From assembly GCA_964603725.1 (NCBI GenBank), contig CAZRWW010000008.1, positions 43,724 to 107,723 of the forward strand: 64,000 nt of DNA, read 5' to 3'. Below the pieces are notes generated by a model. That model was not told the origin of the DNA. It did no database searches and was given only the letters and a program-made list of their open reading frames with translations. Made by a program: the position numbers and the translations under genes. Every line of letters starts with the position of its first letter. The stretch's first letter is position 1. Below, one piece after another: positions 1 through 9,695 of this stretch. The DNA comes from CAZDKK01 sp964603725 (GTDB taxonomy: Bacteria; Eisenbacteria; RBG-16-71-46; CAIMUX01; WJJG01).

Positions 1-1
1 G

Positions 2-418
2 AAACACCTGCGGATGATCTTCCAGGTGCTGGAGCGACGCGATGCCGTGGCCCTGGTCTTCACCTCGAGCCCGCCCAGCGACGCGCTGACGATCGGCGAG
101 GCCGGGCTGCTCAGCGGGGGCACGTGGCGGGGCCTGCTGGCGGACGCGCGGGCGCTGGCGCCGCCCGCGCTGCGCTGCTACCGGGCGGCGGATGCGCCCC
201 ACGCTGTTCTGGCCGCCGGCTGGGGGGCGGGTGCGGCGCTGGTGCGCGAGCTCCCGGGAGCGGCGGCGTGGGAGCGGTCCTGGCTGGCGCAGCCTCCGCT
301 TCGAGTGAAGATTGCCGAGGAGCCGAGTCCGATGGGGAGCGACGCCGCGATGCTCGGCCCCGGCCGGGGCCCGGGGCGCGGCGCGGGACCGGCCGGCTGC
401 GAGGACGAACGGCCGTGA
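2..418 (+). CDS. Unknown protein, possibly 5'-truncated, coupled to DNA methyltransferase
   Basis: The frame is open to the first base of the window, so the true start may lie upstream; the first ATG inside is at 14, giving 134 residues. I recognise no domain. The central part (about residues 45-110) looks like a folded Ala/Leu-rich segment, and the last 25 residues are a Gly/Pro/Arg-rich tail. Its TGA stop shares bases with the GTG start of the methyltransferase (GTGA at 415-418), so the two are almost certainly co-translated. That makes a DNA-modification partner role possible, but nothing in the sequence shows one. Confidence 0.5.
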   Translation, partial: KHLRMIFQVLERRDAVALVFTSSPPSDALTIGEAGLLSGGTWRGLLADARALAPPALRCYRAADAPHAVLAAGWGAGAALVRELPGAAAWERSWLAQPPLRVKIAEEPSPMGSDAAMLGPGRGPGRGAGPAGCEDERP

Positions 419-1290
419 ATCTGATCTACTTCGGCGACAACCTGCGTGTTCTGCCGCAACTGGCCGGCGAGTCGATCGACCTCATCTACATCGATCCACC
501 GTTCAACACGGGCCGGCGCCAGGAGCGGGTGCGCATCCGCGTGGCGCGCGACGAGGAGGCGGGCGACCGGCGCGGATTCCAGGGCGCGCGCTACCGCACG
601 ACCGTGGTCGGGCGCAGCGGGTTCGCCGATCGCCACGTGGACTACCCGGCCTTCCTCGAGCCCCGCCTGCGCGAGGCGCACCGCGTGCTGCGGCCGGCAG
701 GCTCGCTCTTCGTTCACCTCGACAGCCGCGAGGCCCACTACGTGAAGGTCCAGCTCGACCAGATCTTCGGACGCGCGTGCTTCCTGAACGAGATCATCTG
801 GGCCTACGACTACGGCGGCCGTTCGCGCCGGCGCTGGCCGGCCAAGCACGACACGCTGCTCTGGTACGCGCGGGACCCCCGCCGCTACACGTTTCGCTAC
901 GAGGAGATCGATCGCATTCCCTACATGGCGCCGGGGCTGGTGGGTCCCGAGAAGGCCGCGCGCGGCAAGACCCCCACGGACGTCTGGTGGCACACGGTCG
1001 TGCCCACGTCCGGCGCCGAGCGCACGGGCTATGCCACGCAGAAGCCGCTGGGTCTGATCACGCGCATCGTGCGCGTCCACTCGAACCCGGGCGACCTGGT
1101 GCTGGATTTCTTCGCCGGCAGCGGCACGCTCGGCGAGGCGGCGGCGCGGCTGGGGCGCCGGTTCATCCTGGTCGACAACAACCCGCAGGCCCTGGCCGTC
1201 ATGCGCCGGCGGCTGGCTTTTGCGCATCCGCGCGTCGTCGAGATCGCCGAGATCGCCGGCCACGAGCCGCCGCTCCAACCGCCGGTGTGA
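415..1290 (+). CDS. Beta-class DNA adenine/cytosine-N4 methyltransferase
   Basis: SAM-dependent DNA methyltransferase of the N6-adenine/N4-cytosine family, 291 residues. The catalytic motif IV YIDPPFNTG (residues 25-33) precedes the SAM-binding motif I DFFAGSGT (231-238), the order that defines the beta class. The family TQKP motif is at 208-211, and the region around residues 120-200 would hold the target-recognition part. I chose GTG at 415 because it overlaps the upstream stop and places the conserved start just before motif IV; an open frame continues upstream to 124 but is out of register with family length. No restriction endonuclease is visible downstream, so it may be a solitary regulatory methylase, though a partner could lie left of the window. 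Confidence 0.85.
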   Translation: MNLIYFGDNLRVLPQLAGESIDLIYIDPPFNTGRRQERVRIRVARDEEAGDRRGFQGARYRTTVVGRSGFADRHVDYPAFLEPRLREAHRVLRPAGSLFVHLDSREAHYVKVQLDQIFGRACFLNEIIWAYDYGGRSRRRWPAKHDTLLWYARDPRRYTFRYEEIDRIPYMAPGLVGPEKAARGKTPTDVWWHTVVPTSGAERTGYATQKPLGLITRIVRVHSNPGDLVLDFFAGSGTLGEAAARLGRRFILVDNNPQALAVMRRRLAFAHPRVVEIAEIAGHEPPLQPPV

Positions 1291-1386
1291 TCGCGCCGGC
1301 GGGGGGGGCGCCCGCGGGGCCACGGCCGCGGGTTCGCCCGGCGCCCGTGGTGCCGCTTCCCCGCGAGCACTCCGTGGGCCGCTGGG

Positions 1387-3444
1387 CTAGGCCGCCAGCA
1401 GCTTCTCCAGCTCGGCAACGTCCTGCACCGGGGCCGCGCAGTCGTGGTTGCGGCACACGTGGGCCGTGGCCGCGCCCCCGACCGCGCGCAGGCGACCGAT
1501 GAAGGGCGCCAAGGAGCGGATCATGTGCAGGTGGGCGGCCACCTCGCCGTCCACCAAGCGATGCTCAGCGGCCGTGATGTCGGGATGGAAGAGCACGACC
1601 GCGTTGGGCAGGTAGCGCGAGGCGAGGGCCTTGCGCAGGCGCGCCACCGCCGGGTCGACCGGGAAGCCGGTCAGCACGATCTGGCGCACCGGGCCCAGGG
1701 CGAAATCGAGGGCGCAGAGCAGCTCGAGGTGCTCCAGGGGCGCTTCGTCCAGGCGCGCGTGGAGCACGCGCAGTGCGGCCCGCGCGCGGGTCGTCAAGTC
1801 GCCGTCGCCCGTGAGCGCGCCCAGGCGCAGCAGGAACATGATCGCCGCGGCGTTGCCCGACGGCCACTCGTCGTCGCGCGTGTCGATCATGGGAGCGATG
1901 AGCGGTTCGGCGTCGCGCCCCGCGCAGGTGAAGCCTCCGGACGGATGCGCGAAGAGCCGGAGCATCTCGCGAGCCAGATGCACGGCCCAGGCGAGATGCG
2001 TCGGGTTGAAGGTCGCCTCATAGAGCGCCACCAGGCCCCGGCCGAGCTGGGCGTAGTCCTCAAGGTAGCCGGGTCCACCGGCCTCGCCGCCGCTGCAGCG
2101 CAGAAGCCGCCCGGCGCTCCTGAGCTTCTCTTTCAGACAGTGAGCGGCCTGTTCGGCGGCCGCGATGTAGCGAGGCTCTTCCAACGCCAGGCCGGCGCGC
2201 GCGAGCGCCTCGATCATCTGCCCGTTCCAGGCGGCGACGATGCGCTCGTCGCGTCCGGGCTGCGGCCGCCGCTCGCGCACCGCGAGCAGGCGTTGACGAG
2301 CCTGCTCGAGCGTGTCGGTCAGTGCCGCCATCGGGGCCATGCGATGCAGCACGACCGGTCCGGGCTGAGCGGCGTCACAGTCGACGCCGAACGCGCGGCC
2401 CAGGGCGCGGCCGCACTCGGGGCCCAGCGCGGCGATGATCTCGGGACCGGTCCACGTGTAGTAGCGCTCCTCGCCATCCTTGTCGCCCGCGCCTTCGGCG
2501 GCGTAGAAACCCCCGTCCGGGGAGGTCAGGGAACCCAGAACGTAGTCGCAGATCTCCCGGGCGAGCCGAGCGTGTGGCTCGAGGCGCGAGTACAAGTAGG
2601 CGTCGGTGCACGCCAGGGCGAGGCCGGCCTGGTCGGGCAGCAGCTTCGCGAAGTGCGGCGCCAACCAGCGCTCGTCCGTGGCGCAATGGTGGAACCCGCC
2701 GCCCAGGTGGTCGTGGATGCCGCCGGACGCCAGTGCCTCCAGCGTCGAGCGGACCATCTCGGCCGATTCGCGGTCGCCCGTGCGCTGGGCGTAGCGCAGC
2801 AGAAAGCCGAGGGCGCAGGGCGCTGGAAACTTGGGAGCGCCCGACAGGCCGCCGTGCTCCGCGTCAAAGCGCGCCCGCAGGGCCTTGACCGCGTCGGCGA
2901 GGGTCTTGCCGTACAGGTGCGTGCCGGCGTCCTCGCTGCTCGCGGCTGCGGCCCGGTCCCTGAGAGCGGCGGCCACCTGGCCGGCCCTGGCCGTCACGCC
3001 CTGGCGGTTCGTCTTCCAGTGCGCGGCGATGCGGCCGAGGATGGACACGAGCCCGGGGCCATCCGTCCCGTCCTCGGGGCGGAAACAAGTGCCGCCGAAG
3101 AACGGCTCCAGGTCGGGGGTCAGCACGACCGTGAGCGGCCACCCGGTGTGCCCCGTCAGGATCTGCACCGCGGCGCCGTACAAGTGAGCCAGATCCGGCC
3201 GCTCCTCGCGATCGACGCGGATGGGCACGAAGTGCTCTGCCAGTAGCCGGGCGATGTCGGCGCGCCGGAAGACCTCCCGGTCCATGAGGTGACGCGCGCT
3301 GCACGCGGGCGAGCCGATGAACAGGAAGACCAGCTTCTCTTCGCGACGCGCCTGGGACAGGGCGTCCGCGTTCCAGCGGCGCCAGGTGACCGCCGCGGCG
3401 GGCGGGCCCGCCGTGCGCTGCTGGGCATGGGTGCTCGAGCTCAT
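1387..3444 (-). CDS. DUF255 (YyaL/SPATA20-type) thioredoxin-domain protein with degenerate active site
   Basis: A 685-residue member of the family that pairs an N-terminal thioredoxin-like DUF255 domain (about 20-180) with an alpha/alpha-barrel glycosidase-like body. Family hallmarks are present: the segment VDREERPDL follows the first helix and FGGTCFRPED follows the TGWP motif. The usual CHWCH redox motif reads C48-S-A-R51-H here, so the second cysteine is Arg and thiol-disulfide exchange by CxxC is not possible. The start at 3444 is supported by GAGGAGG seven bases upstream; the frame stays open to 3822 without any ribosome site. It is convergent with the methyltransferase. Substrate and function are not established for the family. 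Confidence 0.85.
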   Translation of the reverse strand: MSSSTHAQQRTAGPPAAAVTWRRWNADALSQARREEKLVFLFIGSPACSARHLMDREVFRRADIARLLAEHFVPIRVDREERPDLAHLYGAAVQILTGHTGWPLTVVLTPDLEPFFGGTCFRPEDGTDGPGLVSILGRIAAHWKTNRQGVTARAGQVAAALRDRAAAASSEDAGTHLYGKTLADAVKALRARFDAEHGGLSGAPKFPAPCALGFLLRYAQRTGDRESAEMVRSTLEALASGGIHDHLGGGFHHCATDERWLAPHFAKLLPDQAGLALACTDAYLYSRLEPHARLAREICDYVLGSLTSPDGGFYAAEGAGDKDGEERYYTWTGPEIIAALGPECGRALGRAFGVDCDAAQPGPVVLHRMAPMAALTDTLEQARQRLLAVRERRPQPGRDERIVAAWNGQMIEALARAGLALEEPRYIAAAEQAAHCLKEKLRSAGRLLRCSGGEAGGPGYLEDYAQLGRGLVALYEATFNPTHLAWAVHLAREMLRLFAHPSGGFTCAGRDAEPLIAPMIDTRDDEWPSGNAAAIMFLLRLGALTGDGDLTTRARAALRVLHARLDEAPLEHLELLCALDFALGPVRQIVLTGFPVDPAVARLRKALASRYLPNAVVLFHPDITAAEHRLVDGEVAAHLHMIRSLAPFIGRLRAVGGAATAHVCRNHDCAAPVQDVAELEKLLAA

Positions 3445-3898
3445 GACCGCCTCCTCGGGCAATCCCGGGGTATGGGGCGACGTGGGGCCGTCGCCGGGAC
3501 TCGGACTCAACCGACAGCCCTCCGGTGGCGCGGAAGGGAGCACGGACGCGGGCGATCGCGGGGCGGATCGTGACCGTTCAGAGCGGCTGAATCGGTCGAG
3601 CGCCGCAAAGGTTCGGGTCGCGTCGATCCATGTGCGTGGCAGCACACCCGTACACGGCACCTTGCGTGCCAGGCGGCAGGGTGCACGAGGGACGAACCGC
3701 GGCGGCGGCGGCGCAAGGGGGCCTCGGGGAGCGTGTTGGGTATGACTGCCCCCGCTGGCCGTCTGGCGCGATGCCCACCCGCCAGCCTCGCGCCGCCGTG
3801 GGGCTCCCCGACGGTCGGGCATTCTGCAATCGCATCTTTCGGTAGGCTGTGCGCGCTGCAGGGAAAACGAGCGGCCGCCCGACGCAAAGGGCGTGCCA
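3445..3898. other. Intergenic region, no gene seen
   Basis: 454 bases between two minus-strand genes. Open frames on both strands are Arg/Pro-rich shadows without ribosome sites. It presumably carries the promoter of the DUF255 gene; the GAGGAGG just upstream of 3444 is the only clear signal. I saw no hairpin with a U-tract for the glycosyltransferase gene that ends at 3899. Confidence 0.4.
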
Positions 3899-6028
3899 TC
3901 AGCGCGTCACGAGAGCTTCGAAGACCTCCGGCCGCCCGCCGCGCTGGCGGAACCGATCGCGCCAGACGTTGACCGATTCGCTGCCGCCGCTCTGACGGGC
4001 GAGACGGGCGAGCTCGATCAGCGTCACGAGGTCATCGGGGTCGGCCGCCAGCGCGGCCCGGTACGCCTCCTGCGCGCGCGTTGGATTGCGTGCGGCGAAG
4101 GCCAGGTCGCCTTCGCGACGGTCACGCGAGCCCGCGAGCGGCAAGCTCCAGCGCCGCCGTTCCGCCATGCGCGCCAGGATGAAGGCGCAGCGGGCCGCCT
4201 GGGGCGCCGAGACGCCCAAGCGGTTCACGACCCGATGCGCGGCGCTCTCGGCGGCGTCCAGATCGCCGCGGGCGTAGTCGCAGGCCGCGAGGAACTCGAG
4301 CGCCGGAACGAAGCTCGTGTCCGCCGACCAGGCGCTCTTGTACAAGCTGCAGGCCGCGGCCAGGTTGCCCTGGAGCTGGTGGACCTGCCCGAGGGCCAGA
4401 TACCCGCGGGCGCTCCGGGGATCGAGAGCGAGCCCTCGCTGCAGCAGGTCGCGGGCCCGCGCGACCTCGCCCTGGCGGGCGCGCAGAATGCCCAGATTGA
4501 TGTTGGCGAGCGCGACGTTCCGGTCGATGCGCAGCGCCTCCTCGTAGGCGGCGGCCGCCTCCTCGATGCGCCCCTCGCGCTCGGCCAGAACGCCCAGTCG
4601 ACTGTGATACTGCGCCGCCGAAAGCTCGCGACCCACCGCGAGCCAGTTCGGCCCGAACAGCGCTGCCACTGCCAGACAGGCCGCCCCCGCGGGCCACAGG
4701 GCGCGCGCGAGCCGGCGACCGGCGACTCCCGCCGGCCGCTCGCCCGGGAGATCCGGCGCGGGAATCCGCGACATGAGTCGGCAGTGCTGGACAATGGCCG
4801 CGGCGGCCGCGCCGGCGCCGAGCGCGAGGAACACGTGCGTCGGCAGGCGGAATCGGCCGGTGACGAAGTAGATCGCCAGGGCGGCGGTGTTGGCCAGGAC
4901 GCCGGCGCCCAGCGCCCAGGGCACGATCTCCCGGCGGCGCAGGGCGAGCGCGGCGGCGAGCAGGGCCAGGAGGGTGATCCAGCCGGGCAGTAGGGGCAGG
5001 CGCAGCAGCAGCGAGTAGCGCTTCTCGAAGTCGAAGGACTCGATCTGGGGCGCCTCATAGCTGGCCAGGGCGAGCCAGAGCTTGCGCGCGAAGAGCCCCA
5101 GCGCGCGACCCGGCGCGGCTCGCATCTGCGCGCGCGCTTGCTCGGTCCAGTACCGATTCGCCTCGAGCGCGGTCAGGGGCCGGCCGCTCTGGCGCCCGGC
5201 CTCGCGAATGCCGACGGGATCCTCCCCGGCGTGCATGCCGAAGGGTGCCGCGTAGTACCCGTTCGCGCGCGGGCCATTGCCGATGTACAAGTTGATCCCC
5301 GAGTTGACCGAGATCGGCACCACGCGTCCGCTCACGGCCAGATTGTGCACGGTGGCCGGCAGGATCGCCGCGATCACGCCGGCCAGGAGCGCCAGCGTCG
5401 GCCGCCGATAGCCGCGGCCGTGCGCGTGCACGAGCATGCCCAGGAGCACGATCACGGCGCCGGGGAGCGCCGTGGGATGGGCCAGCCCGGTCAGCCCGGC
5501 CGCGAGTCCCGCCCAGAAGGCGCGCCGCGGCGCGAGGTGCAGCGCCAGGGCCAGGAGCAAGGTCGCCAGGACCGGCACCAGCAGCACCCCGGTGTAGAAG
5601 ATGGCCGGCGCGAAGAGCGCCATGGCGAGTCCGGCGGCAATCTGCGCCGCGCGGCCCCAGTAGCGCCCCGCGACGCGGGCCACCAGATAGGTCGCGACCG
5701 CGCCGAGCAGCGCTTGGAGCCACAGCACGCGCTGCGGATCGGCGCCGAGCAGCGCGTAGCAGCCTGCCAGGAAGTAGGGGTAGAGCGGCGCCTGGTGGAA
5801 GGGATCCGCGCCCACGAGACGGCCGCCCATGATGGACAGAGCCCACTCGTGGTAGGTCCTGGGATCGAGGTCGAGGTGGTGGCGGAACGGATTGCCGCGG
5901 CTCTCGAGCAGGTAGAGTACCCGAACCGCGAGCGCCAGAATCGCGCACAGCAGCGCCGGAACGTCAAGACCCGCGCCGAGGCGCGAACGCCCGGCGCGGG
6001 TCTGTGCATCGTGCCTACTGGCGGTCAT
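3899..6028 (-). CDS. Membrane glycosyltransferase (PMT/ArnT-like) fused to TPR repeats
   Basis: 709 residues. The N-terminal 440 residues are a polytopic membrane protein of the GT-C fold (dolichyl-phosphate-mannose mannosyltransferase/ArnT type): many hydrophobic helices and an acidic first loop with D53-L-D55 followed by P-R-T-Y, where these enzymes keep their catalytic acids. Two further membrane segments fall near residues 360-440. From about 465 to 600 there are tetratricopeptide repeats with the G-x-x-x-x-A pattern (for example NLGILRARQGEVARARDLLQ), and a final repeat near 650. Its ATG directly follows the TAG of the gingipain-like gene with no spacing, implying translational coupling. 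A role in glycosylating exported proteins or surface polymers is inference. Confidence 0.75.
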   Translation of the reverse strand: MTASRHDAQTRAGRSRLGAGLDVPALLCAILALAVRVLYLLESRGNPFRHHLDLDPRTYHEWALSIMGGRLVGADPFHQAPLYPYFLAGCYALLGADPQRVLWLQALLGAVATYLVARVAGRYWGRAAQIAAGLAMALFAPAIFYTGVLLVPVLATLLLALALHLAPRRAFWAGLAAGLTGLAHPTALPGAVIVLLGMLVHAHGRGYRRPTLALLAGVIAAILPATVHNLAVSGRVVPISVNSGINLYIGNGPRANGYYAAPFGMHAGEDPVGIREAGRQSGRPLTALEANRYWTEQARAQMRAAPGRALGLFARKLWLALASYEAPQIESFDFEKRYSLLLRLPLLPGWITLLALLAAALALRRREIVPWALGAGVLANTAALAIYFVTGRFRLPTHVFLALGAGAAAAAIVQHCRLMSRIPAPDLPGERPAGVAGRRLARALWPAGAACLAVAALFGPNWLAVGRELSAAQYHSRLGVLAEREGRIEEAAAAYEEALRIDRNVALANINLGILRARQGEVARARDLLQRGLALDPRSARGYLALGQVHQLQGNLAAACSLYKSAWSADTSFVPALEFLAACDYARGDLDAAESAAHRVVNRLGVSAPQAARCAFILARMAERRRWSLPLAGSRDRREGDLAFAARNPTRAQEAYRAALAADPDDLVTLIELARLARQSGGSESVNVWRDRFRQRGGRPEVFEALVTR

Positions 6029-9000
6029 CTACCTCATCAGAACCAGCGTGCGCCGCTGCGTCTCGTCGCCGGCGCTCAAGCGGTAGTAGTAGAGACCGCT
6101 TGGCGCGGGGCGGCCGAGCTCGTCGGCGCCGTCCCACTGCGCGCGATGGTCGCCCGCCGCCAGCTTGCCCTGGACGAGCGTGCGCACCAGGCGACCGCCC
6201 GCATCGAACACCTCGAGCCGGGCCAGGCCGCCCTGGGGCAGCGCGAAGGCGATCGTCGACTGGCCCGCCGCGGGATTCGGCCGGCTCGGCAGGAGGGTGA
6301 GGGTCGCGGGCCTGATCGTGCCGTCCTGGACCGCGGCCAGCGCTGAGAGGCCGAGGATCTCGATGTCGTCGATGTACCAGCCCTCGAGCGTGGTGGCGCC
6401 GTCGGAGCCGAAGCGGAAGCGGAAGCGCACCTCACCCTCGACGCCGGCGACGTCGCAGCGGACCTCGCGCCAGTCGATCGTGCCGGCGAAAACCGGCGTG
6501 TCGGCCGGGAACGGTCCCGGCGTGCTGCCGCTGCGGATCGTGTGGGTGTAGCCGCCCACCGGGGTGATCTGCTGCCACGGACCGCCCTCGACCGACATCT
6601 CGATCAGGCCGCCGTCGTAGGCCTTGCCCTGGTAGTAGCTGCTCACCTCGGAACGCATCCACATCCAGAAAACGAGCTCGCCCTCGCCGTTCAGCGTAAC
6701 CGCCGGCGTCTCGAGACCGGCGTCCAGCAGGTCGGCGTAATTGCCGGTGCCGGTCGCCCCGCACTTCCAGCTCGTCGTGCCGCCGGGCGTGTGGTTGCGC
6801 TGCGTCGAGACGTGCCACTGCTCGGTGAAGCCGGTGGGCGACACGACGTAGTGGGTCCAGTCGCCGGCGCCGCCCTCGACCGTCTCGAAGAAGCCGCCGA
6901 TCGGCAGCATCTGCTCGAAGGTCTGATCGTACTGGTTGCTGCCCGTCACGCGCAGGTCGAAGCGGCAGTCGAAGGCCGGGAAGCCGGGGTCGACCGCCAC
7001 CTCGAAGACCGGCACGAGCGCGCCGCTCTGGCCGGTGCCGAGACCCGCGAGGGTGGCGCTGCCCGCGAGGATCGTGACCAGCGGATGGGTGCAGGAGAGG
7101 ACGCCGGTGATGCCGTCGAGCCGGCCGCTGCCGGCATTCAGGAGCGTCACCGCCAGCGTGGCGGTCTCACCGGGATCCAGGCGCATGTTGCCGTCGCCGC
7201 CGGCCGTGTCGTCGATCAGGATCGAGGCGATCGAGATCGCCGGCGCATGCACGACGAAGTTGATCGCCGACTCCCAGGTGAGGCGCTCGTCACCCGTGAT
7301 CACGACCGGCATGGCCACCGTCTGCGCATCGGGGCATTGCGGCGAGACCGAGAAGCCGTAGAACTGGTTGCTCCAGGCCTCGGCGCCGGGCGCCAGGTCG
7401 GGGTAGGTGCTGGCGGCCTGAGTGAGCGTGATGTAGGGATTTTCGCAGCTCAGCGCGGCGCTCACGTTGGCAGCCGCCTCGATGCCGACGTTACGCAGCT
7501 TGACGCGCAGCAGGACGGTCTCGCCGGCGTTGACCAGCCCGTCCTCGCCCGAATCGAAGTACTGCACCTCCGAGATCAGCAGGTAGGGGCCCTCGGCCGG
7601 GATGACCTCGACGTCGCCGATGTAGGTCTCCTTGTTGTAGGCCGTGACCGTCAGCAGCAGGTTCATCGGCTCAACCGGCACCGGGTCGAGCGTGATCGTC
7701 GCCTGGCCCGCGGCATCGGTCGCGGCCGTGCCGTACAACGTCCCGTTGGCGTACAAGGCGCACAGCGCCCCGCTCACACCGGTATTCGAGATGGCGTAGG
7801 TGTTCTGGCCCAGGAGCAGCGTGCCGGTGTGATTGACCGTCATCATCTGCGGCTGCTTGGTGCGCACGCGTAGCGTGGGATCGCCGAAGATCGTCCAGTA
7901 CTTGAACTCATTGACGCCCGAGGTGCCCTGCTGCTCGATCATGTAGCAGGAGCCGTTGAACCACAGGCCGCCGATGGTCCGCATCTGATCGGCGACCAGC
8001 AGGTCTACGGCCTCGTCCTCCATGTACATGGGCGGATCCCACGACTGGCTGATCACCGACATATAGGTGGCGATGGCGCCCGTGGGCTCACCGCCCTGGT
8101 TGGCCCGCAGCCAGGCTTCGGCGAAGCAGGTCTGGCCGATGAAGTTGCCGTTGAGGCAGGCCACGCTGCAGATGAAGGGCCACTTGCCGTAGTTGGTGAG
8201 CGCGTTGACGTGCGAGTTGCTGAAACCGGTCGTGCCCCACGAGGTGTCGCTGCCGTGGCCACAGTAGTTGGCGATGCCTCGTCCGGCGTTGAGGGCGTTG
8301 GAGACCATCGCCGCCGTGGCCGTCGGATCGTAGATCTGGTCGACGGAGGTGTAGCCGTAGGCCAGCAGGTCGTTGCGGATGTAGTCCATGTGCTGGTTGT
8401 CGTACTCGCCGAAGTGGCCCGGTCCCTGGTTCGAGGCGATGCCGCAGCCCACCTGCGGCCAGGTCTCGCCGACCGCGATGTCGCGCTCGTAGTGGATCGT
8501 GCGCGCCACCTGGACATCGACATGCGCGGGGCTCTCGGCGGAGAAGCGGCCGACGAAGATGTCCGGATAGTTGTCGCTGCCCGCGACCAGGGCGTAGAGC
8601 GGGTCCGACCCTCCGCTCAGCACCGGGATGTGCTGCGAATCGCCGATCAGCAGCACGTAGGCCATGTCGGTCGTGTCGAACTCGTTCTGGATGTAGGCCT
8701 TGATCTGCGTGGCGGTCGAGCCGGTCTGCGACAGCGTGACCAGCTTGGCCTTCAGCCCCTTCTGGAGCTTCCACAGGTAGAGCGGCGTGATGTTGGCCAG
8801 GTAGGCGTCGTAGGTGATGATGAGCAGGCTGCCCTCCTCCTGCATGTGCGTGTAGCGCTGCTGGAAGGTATTGTAGTTGATGAACCGCCGCTCGTAGATC
8901 TGCGCGAAGCTGGGATCCACCCGGTCCAGCGCGCGCGTGCGCTCCAGNNNNNNNNNNNNNNNNNNNNNNNNNNNNNNNNNNNNNNNNNNNNNNNNNNNNN

Positions 9001-9378
9001 NNNNNNNNNNNNNNNNNNNNNNNNNNNNNNNNNNNNNNNNNNNNNNNTGACCGTCATCTCGCGGTCGTCGGGGATGATCAGGCTGCGCCGCACATCGGGC
9101 AGCGCCGGCCAGCCGGCGAGATTCTGGATGCTGCCGTCGGGCAAGGCGATGTGATGATAGGTCGCGCCGTCGATCTCGACCGGCGTGGCCTCGAAACCGC
9201 CCACGGTGACCTCGAGGACGGTGCGCTCGCCGTCACTTTCGATCAGGGTCACGTCCAGTGGCTGACCGCCCAGATCGATCCAGCGCGCTCCGGCGCTTCC
9301 GGCCATGAGCAACGCGCCCAACCCCAGGGCCAGGAGCTGGAAGAGGCGCGCGGCATGCAGGGATCGGGAGGGACGCAT
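6029..9378 (-). CDS. Gingipain-family (C25) secreted cysteine protease, split by an assembly gap
   Basis: The N-terminus (9048-9378) has a signal peptide with a Leu-rich core and starts at an ATG with GGAGG six bases upstream. The remainder (6029-8947) continues after 100 Ns; the two parts are in different frames, which means nothing across a gap of unknown length. The peptidase C25 core has the catalytic pair His in NYCGHG (codon 8255-8257) and Cys in CSVACLNG (8156-8158), 33 residues apart as in gingipain R. CARDB/Ig-like modules follow, then a jelly-roll-like region, then a FlgD-type Ig module ending ...RRTLVLMR, the form seen on type IX-like cargo in FCB bacteria. At least 1,080 residues. 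Likely an extracellular or surface protease; cleavage specificity is unknown. Confidence 0.85.
8948..9047. other. Assembly gap (exactly 100 N)
   Basis: A run of exactly 100 undetermined bases, the usual placeholder for a scaffold join of unknown length. It lies inside the gingipain-like gene, between the pro-region and the catalytic domain, so the true length and frame of that gene cannot be read here. Confidence 0.99.
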
Positions 9379-9448
9379 GAGAAACCTCCATCCGGTTGCG
9401 GAGTCAAGAGCCATCGGACCCGTTGCGGCCCGGAGATGCCACCAAACC

Positions 9449-9477
9449 ATTGTATCATCGGGTGCTGGCGCCAACAA
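9449..9477 (-). promoter_or_regulatory. Candidate sigma-70-type promoter for the gingipain-like gene
   Basis: Read on the minus strand: TTGTTG (9477-9472), a 17-base spacer, then TACAAT (9454-9449). The -10 box matches 5 of 6 consensus bases, the -35 only 3 of 6. It would give a leader of about 65 bases before the ATG at 9378. Similarity to E. coli consensus is assumed to apply. Confidence 0.4.
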
Positions 9478-9593
9478 GGCGGCGTTGGGGGCGGCCGCCC
9501 GTGGGCCACGGCGCCCCACCGGCTGCGGAGCCGCGCCGGCGCGAGCTCTTCGGCGAAGCTGAGACGGGTAGTGGCAGCTCGGCGCGGATGGGA

Positions 9594-9621
9594 TTGCCTG
9601 GATCCACGAGCCGCGTATAGT
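9594..9621 (+). promoter_or_regulatory. Candidate promoter for the sirtuin gene
   Basis: TTGCCT (9594-9599), a 16-base spacer and TATAGT (9616-9621), about 70 bases before the ATG at 9696. The -10 matches 5 of 6 consensus bases. Prediction by eye only. Confidence 0.4.
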
Positions 9622-9695
9622 CTCGGGCGACGCGGCGTGGGTTCACCAGCGTTCAGGATCGGCCACGTCGCTCTCAGCGAGGAAGGCGAGCCGAC

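Larger units (their letters stand above)
9379..9695. other. Divergent intergenic region between protease and sirtuin
   Basis: 317 bases separating two divergently transcribed genes. It holds one promoter-like pair facing each way (9449-9477 minus, 9594-9621 plus) and the ribosome sites of both genes. No coding sequence is supported in it. Confidence 0.5.
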
